Shown: piece after piece, positions 63,450-64,000 of the stretch
Numbering within the stretch: the first letter of the stretch is position 1
Layout: each line of letters opens with the position of its first letter
Assembly: GCF_036250695.1 (NCBI RefSeq)
Contig: NZ_CP109427.1
Span: forward strand, 372,001-436,000
Length of the DNA: 64,000 nt
Direction: 5' to 3'
Source of the DNA: Streptomyces sp. NBC_01497
Lineage (GTDB): Bacteria > Actinomycetota > Actinomycetes > Streptomycetales > Streptomycetaceae
Notes under the pieces: generated by a model
Databases searched by the model: none
What the model was told of the DNA's origin: nothing
What the model saw: only the letters and a program-made list of their open reading frames with translations
Position numbers and translations under genes: made by a program

Positions 63450-64000
63450 CTACGGACGACGACGGTCGCCGAGGGCGCGCGCGAGCTCGCCGACCAGCGC
63501 GAGTACGTGCCCGCCATCAGCCGTGCACCACCACACGGCCGCACCGTCCCGTTGCGAGCCGTGCACTCCGAGGCCATGGTCGGGACACACCGGCCGGACC
63601 CGCCAGGTCCATTCGAGCAGACTCTCCTGCACCATGATCGCGAGAGCGGTCAGTGCGACGGTCGCGTCGTCGCACATGCTCGGCAGGACGTGGCCGGCCC
63701 AGTTGAGTCGTTCGCCGCCGGCAAGGCGGACCCCGGCTCCCACCGGGAACCAGTCCTCCAGAATCTCGATCTCCGGCTCGCCCTCGATCCCCCACAGGGG
63801 GAGGTCGCGCGCGACGATCCGCAGCGCGGCACGCAACGTCTCCAGACGCTCGGGAGCGAGCTCGAAGCCGGGATCGAAACCCACATCGTCCAGCAGGCGC
63901 CGGGCCAGGAGCGTCATCTCCGCCGGCGGGATCTCGGCCGGGTTCCTCTCGACGACCTCCAGGACGGCGTCGGTGCAGTGGAACCAGTCGAGCAGTCCAC
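63450..64000 (-). CDS. Hypothetical protein (C-terminal part, truncated by the window)
   Basis: The frame is open from its stop at 63450 to the right edge, so at least 183 residues. It reads LLDWFHCTDAVLEVVERNPA, MTLLARRLLDDVGFDPGFEL, IEILEDWFPVGAGVRLAGGE, MCDDATVALTALAIMVQESL and VCPDHGLGVHGSQRDGAAVW. It is acidic, cytosolic and has no recognised domain. The CPDHGLGVHG stretch may bind a metal. Start is outside. Confidence 0.6.
   Translation of the reverse strand, partial: GLLDWFHCTDAVLEVVERNPAEIPPAEMTLLARRLLDDVGFDPGFELAPERLETLRAALRIVARDLPLWGIEGEPEIEILEDWFPVGAGVRLAGGERLNWAGHVLPSMCDDATVALTALAIMVQESLLEWTWRVRPVCPDHGLGVHGSQRDGAAVWWCTADGGHVLALVGELARALGDRRRP

Overview
The window is high-GC actinobacterial DNA and almost certainly Streptomyces. 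The signs are strong G/C third-position bias, many GTG starts, a complete conservon (CvnA-B-C-D plus a CYP157-like P450), a rifampin phosphotransferase preceded by a rifamycin-associated element, ECF41 and ECF42 sigma factors, and a tap-tpg operon. Tap and Tpg replicate and cap the ends of linear Streptomyces replicons and usually lie near a telomere. I therefore infer a chromosome arm or linear plasmid. The many broken genes and insertion-sequence traces fit an arm. No rRNA, tRNA or CRISPR array was seen.

Layout. 1-5.5 kb: peptide ABC transporter (permease start, lipoprotein), divergent ROK regulator and MlrC-type metallopeptidase. 5.8-7.4 kb: ABC exporter whose ATPase has lost its Walker A. 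7.6-11.2 kb: leucine-rich-variant repeat protein, a frameshifted ferredoxin-like gene and a GNAT acetyltransferase. 11.4-15.2 kb: IS630 trace, then RAE and rph. 15.6-19.4 kb: small unknown gene, ArsR regulator with palindromic operators, and its MFS partner wrecked by two frameshifts and an 892-bp IS5-family element. 20-23.4 kb: asparaginase, GntR/FCD regulator and NhaC antiporter. 23.6-25.2 kb: ECF42 sigma factor with a DGPF/YCII protein. 25.9-33.2 kb: deleted MFS gene, GNAT, WXG100-like toxin (Tox-REase-2 type) with probable immunity gene, SnoaL-like protein, SDR, and remnants of a GNAT and a GH127 enzyme.

33.9-40.2 kb is the most coherent metabolic island: a C-methyltransferase gene one base ahead of a class I terpene synthase, converging on the conservon, with a very strong shared terminator between them. 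41.5-49.5 kb looks like a cell-envelope locus: NodB deacetylase with an MGDG-synthase-like glycosyltransferase, PAP2 phosphatase, ABC exporter and a GT-C-like membrane protein. All four transcription units carry a CTAC-N5/6-GTAG dyad just upstream, which suggests one BlaI/MecI-like regulator. The ABC exporter here is a paralogue of the decayed one at 5.8 kb.

49.9-56.1 kb holds a lipoprotein, a RecQ-like helicase that is probably leaderless, an HhH-GPD glycosylase with a C-terminal frameshift, an RraA-like protein, a flavodoxin-fold reductase and two small secreted SH3-like proteins. 56.4-59.2 kb is tpg-tap. 59.4-62.7 kb holds the ECF41 sigma factor overlapped by its oxidoreductase partner, then a hemolysin III/PAQR membrane protein. 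A partial unknown gene runs off the right edge.
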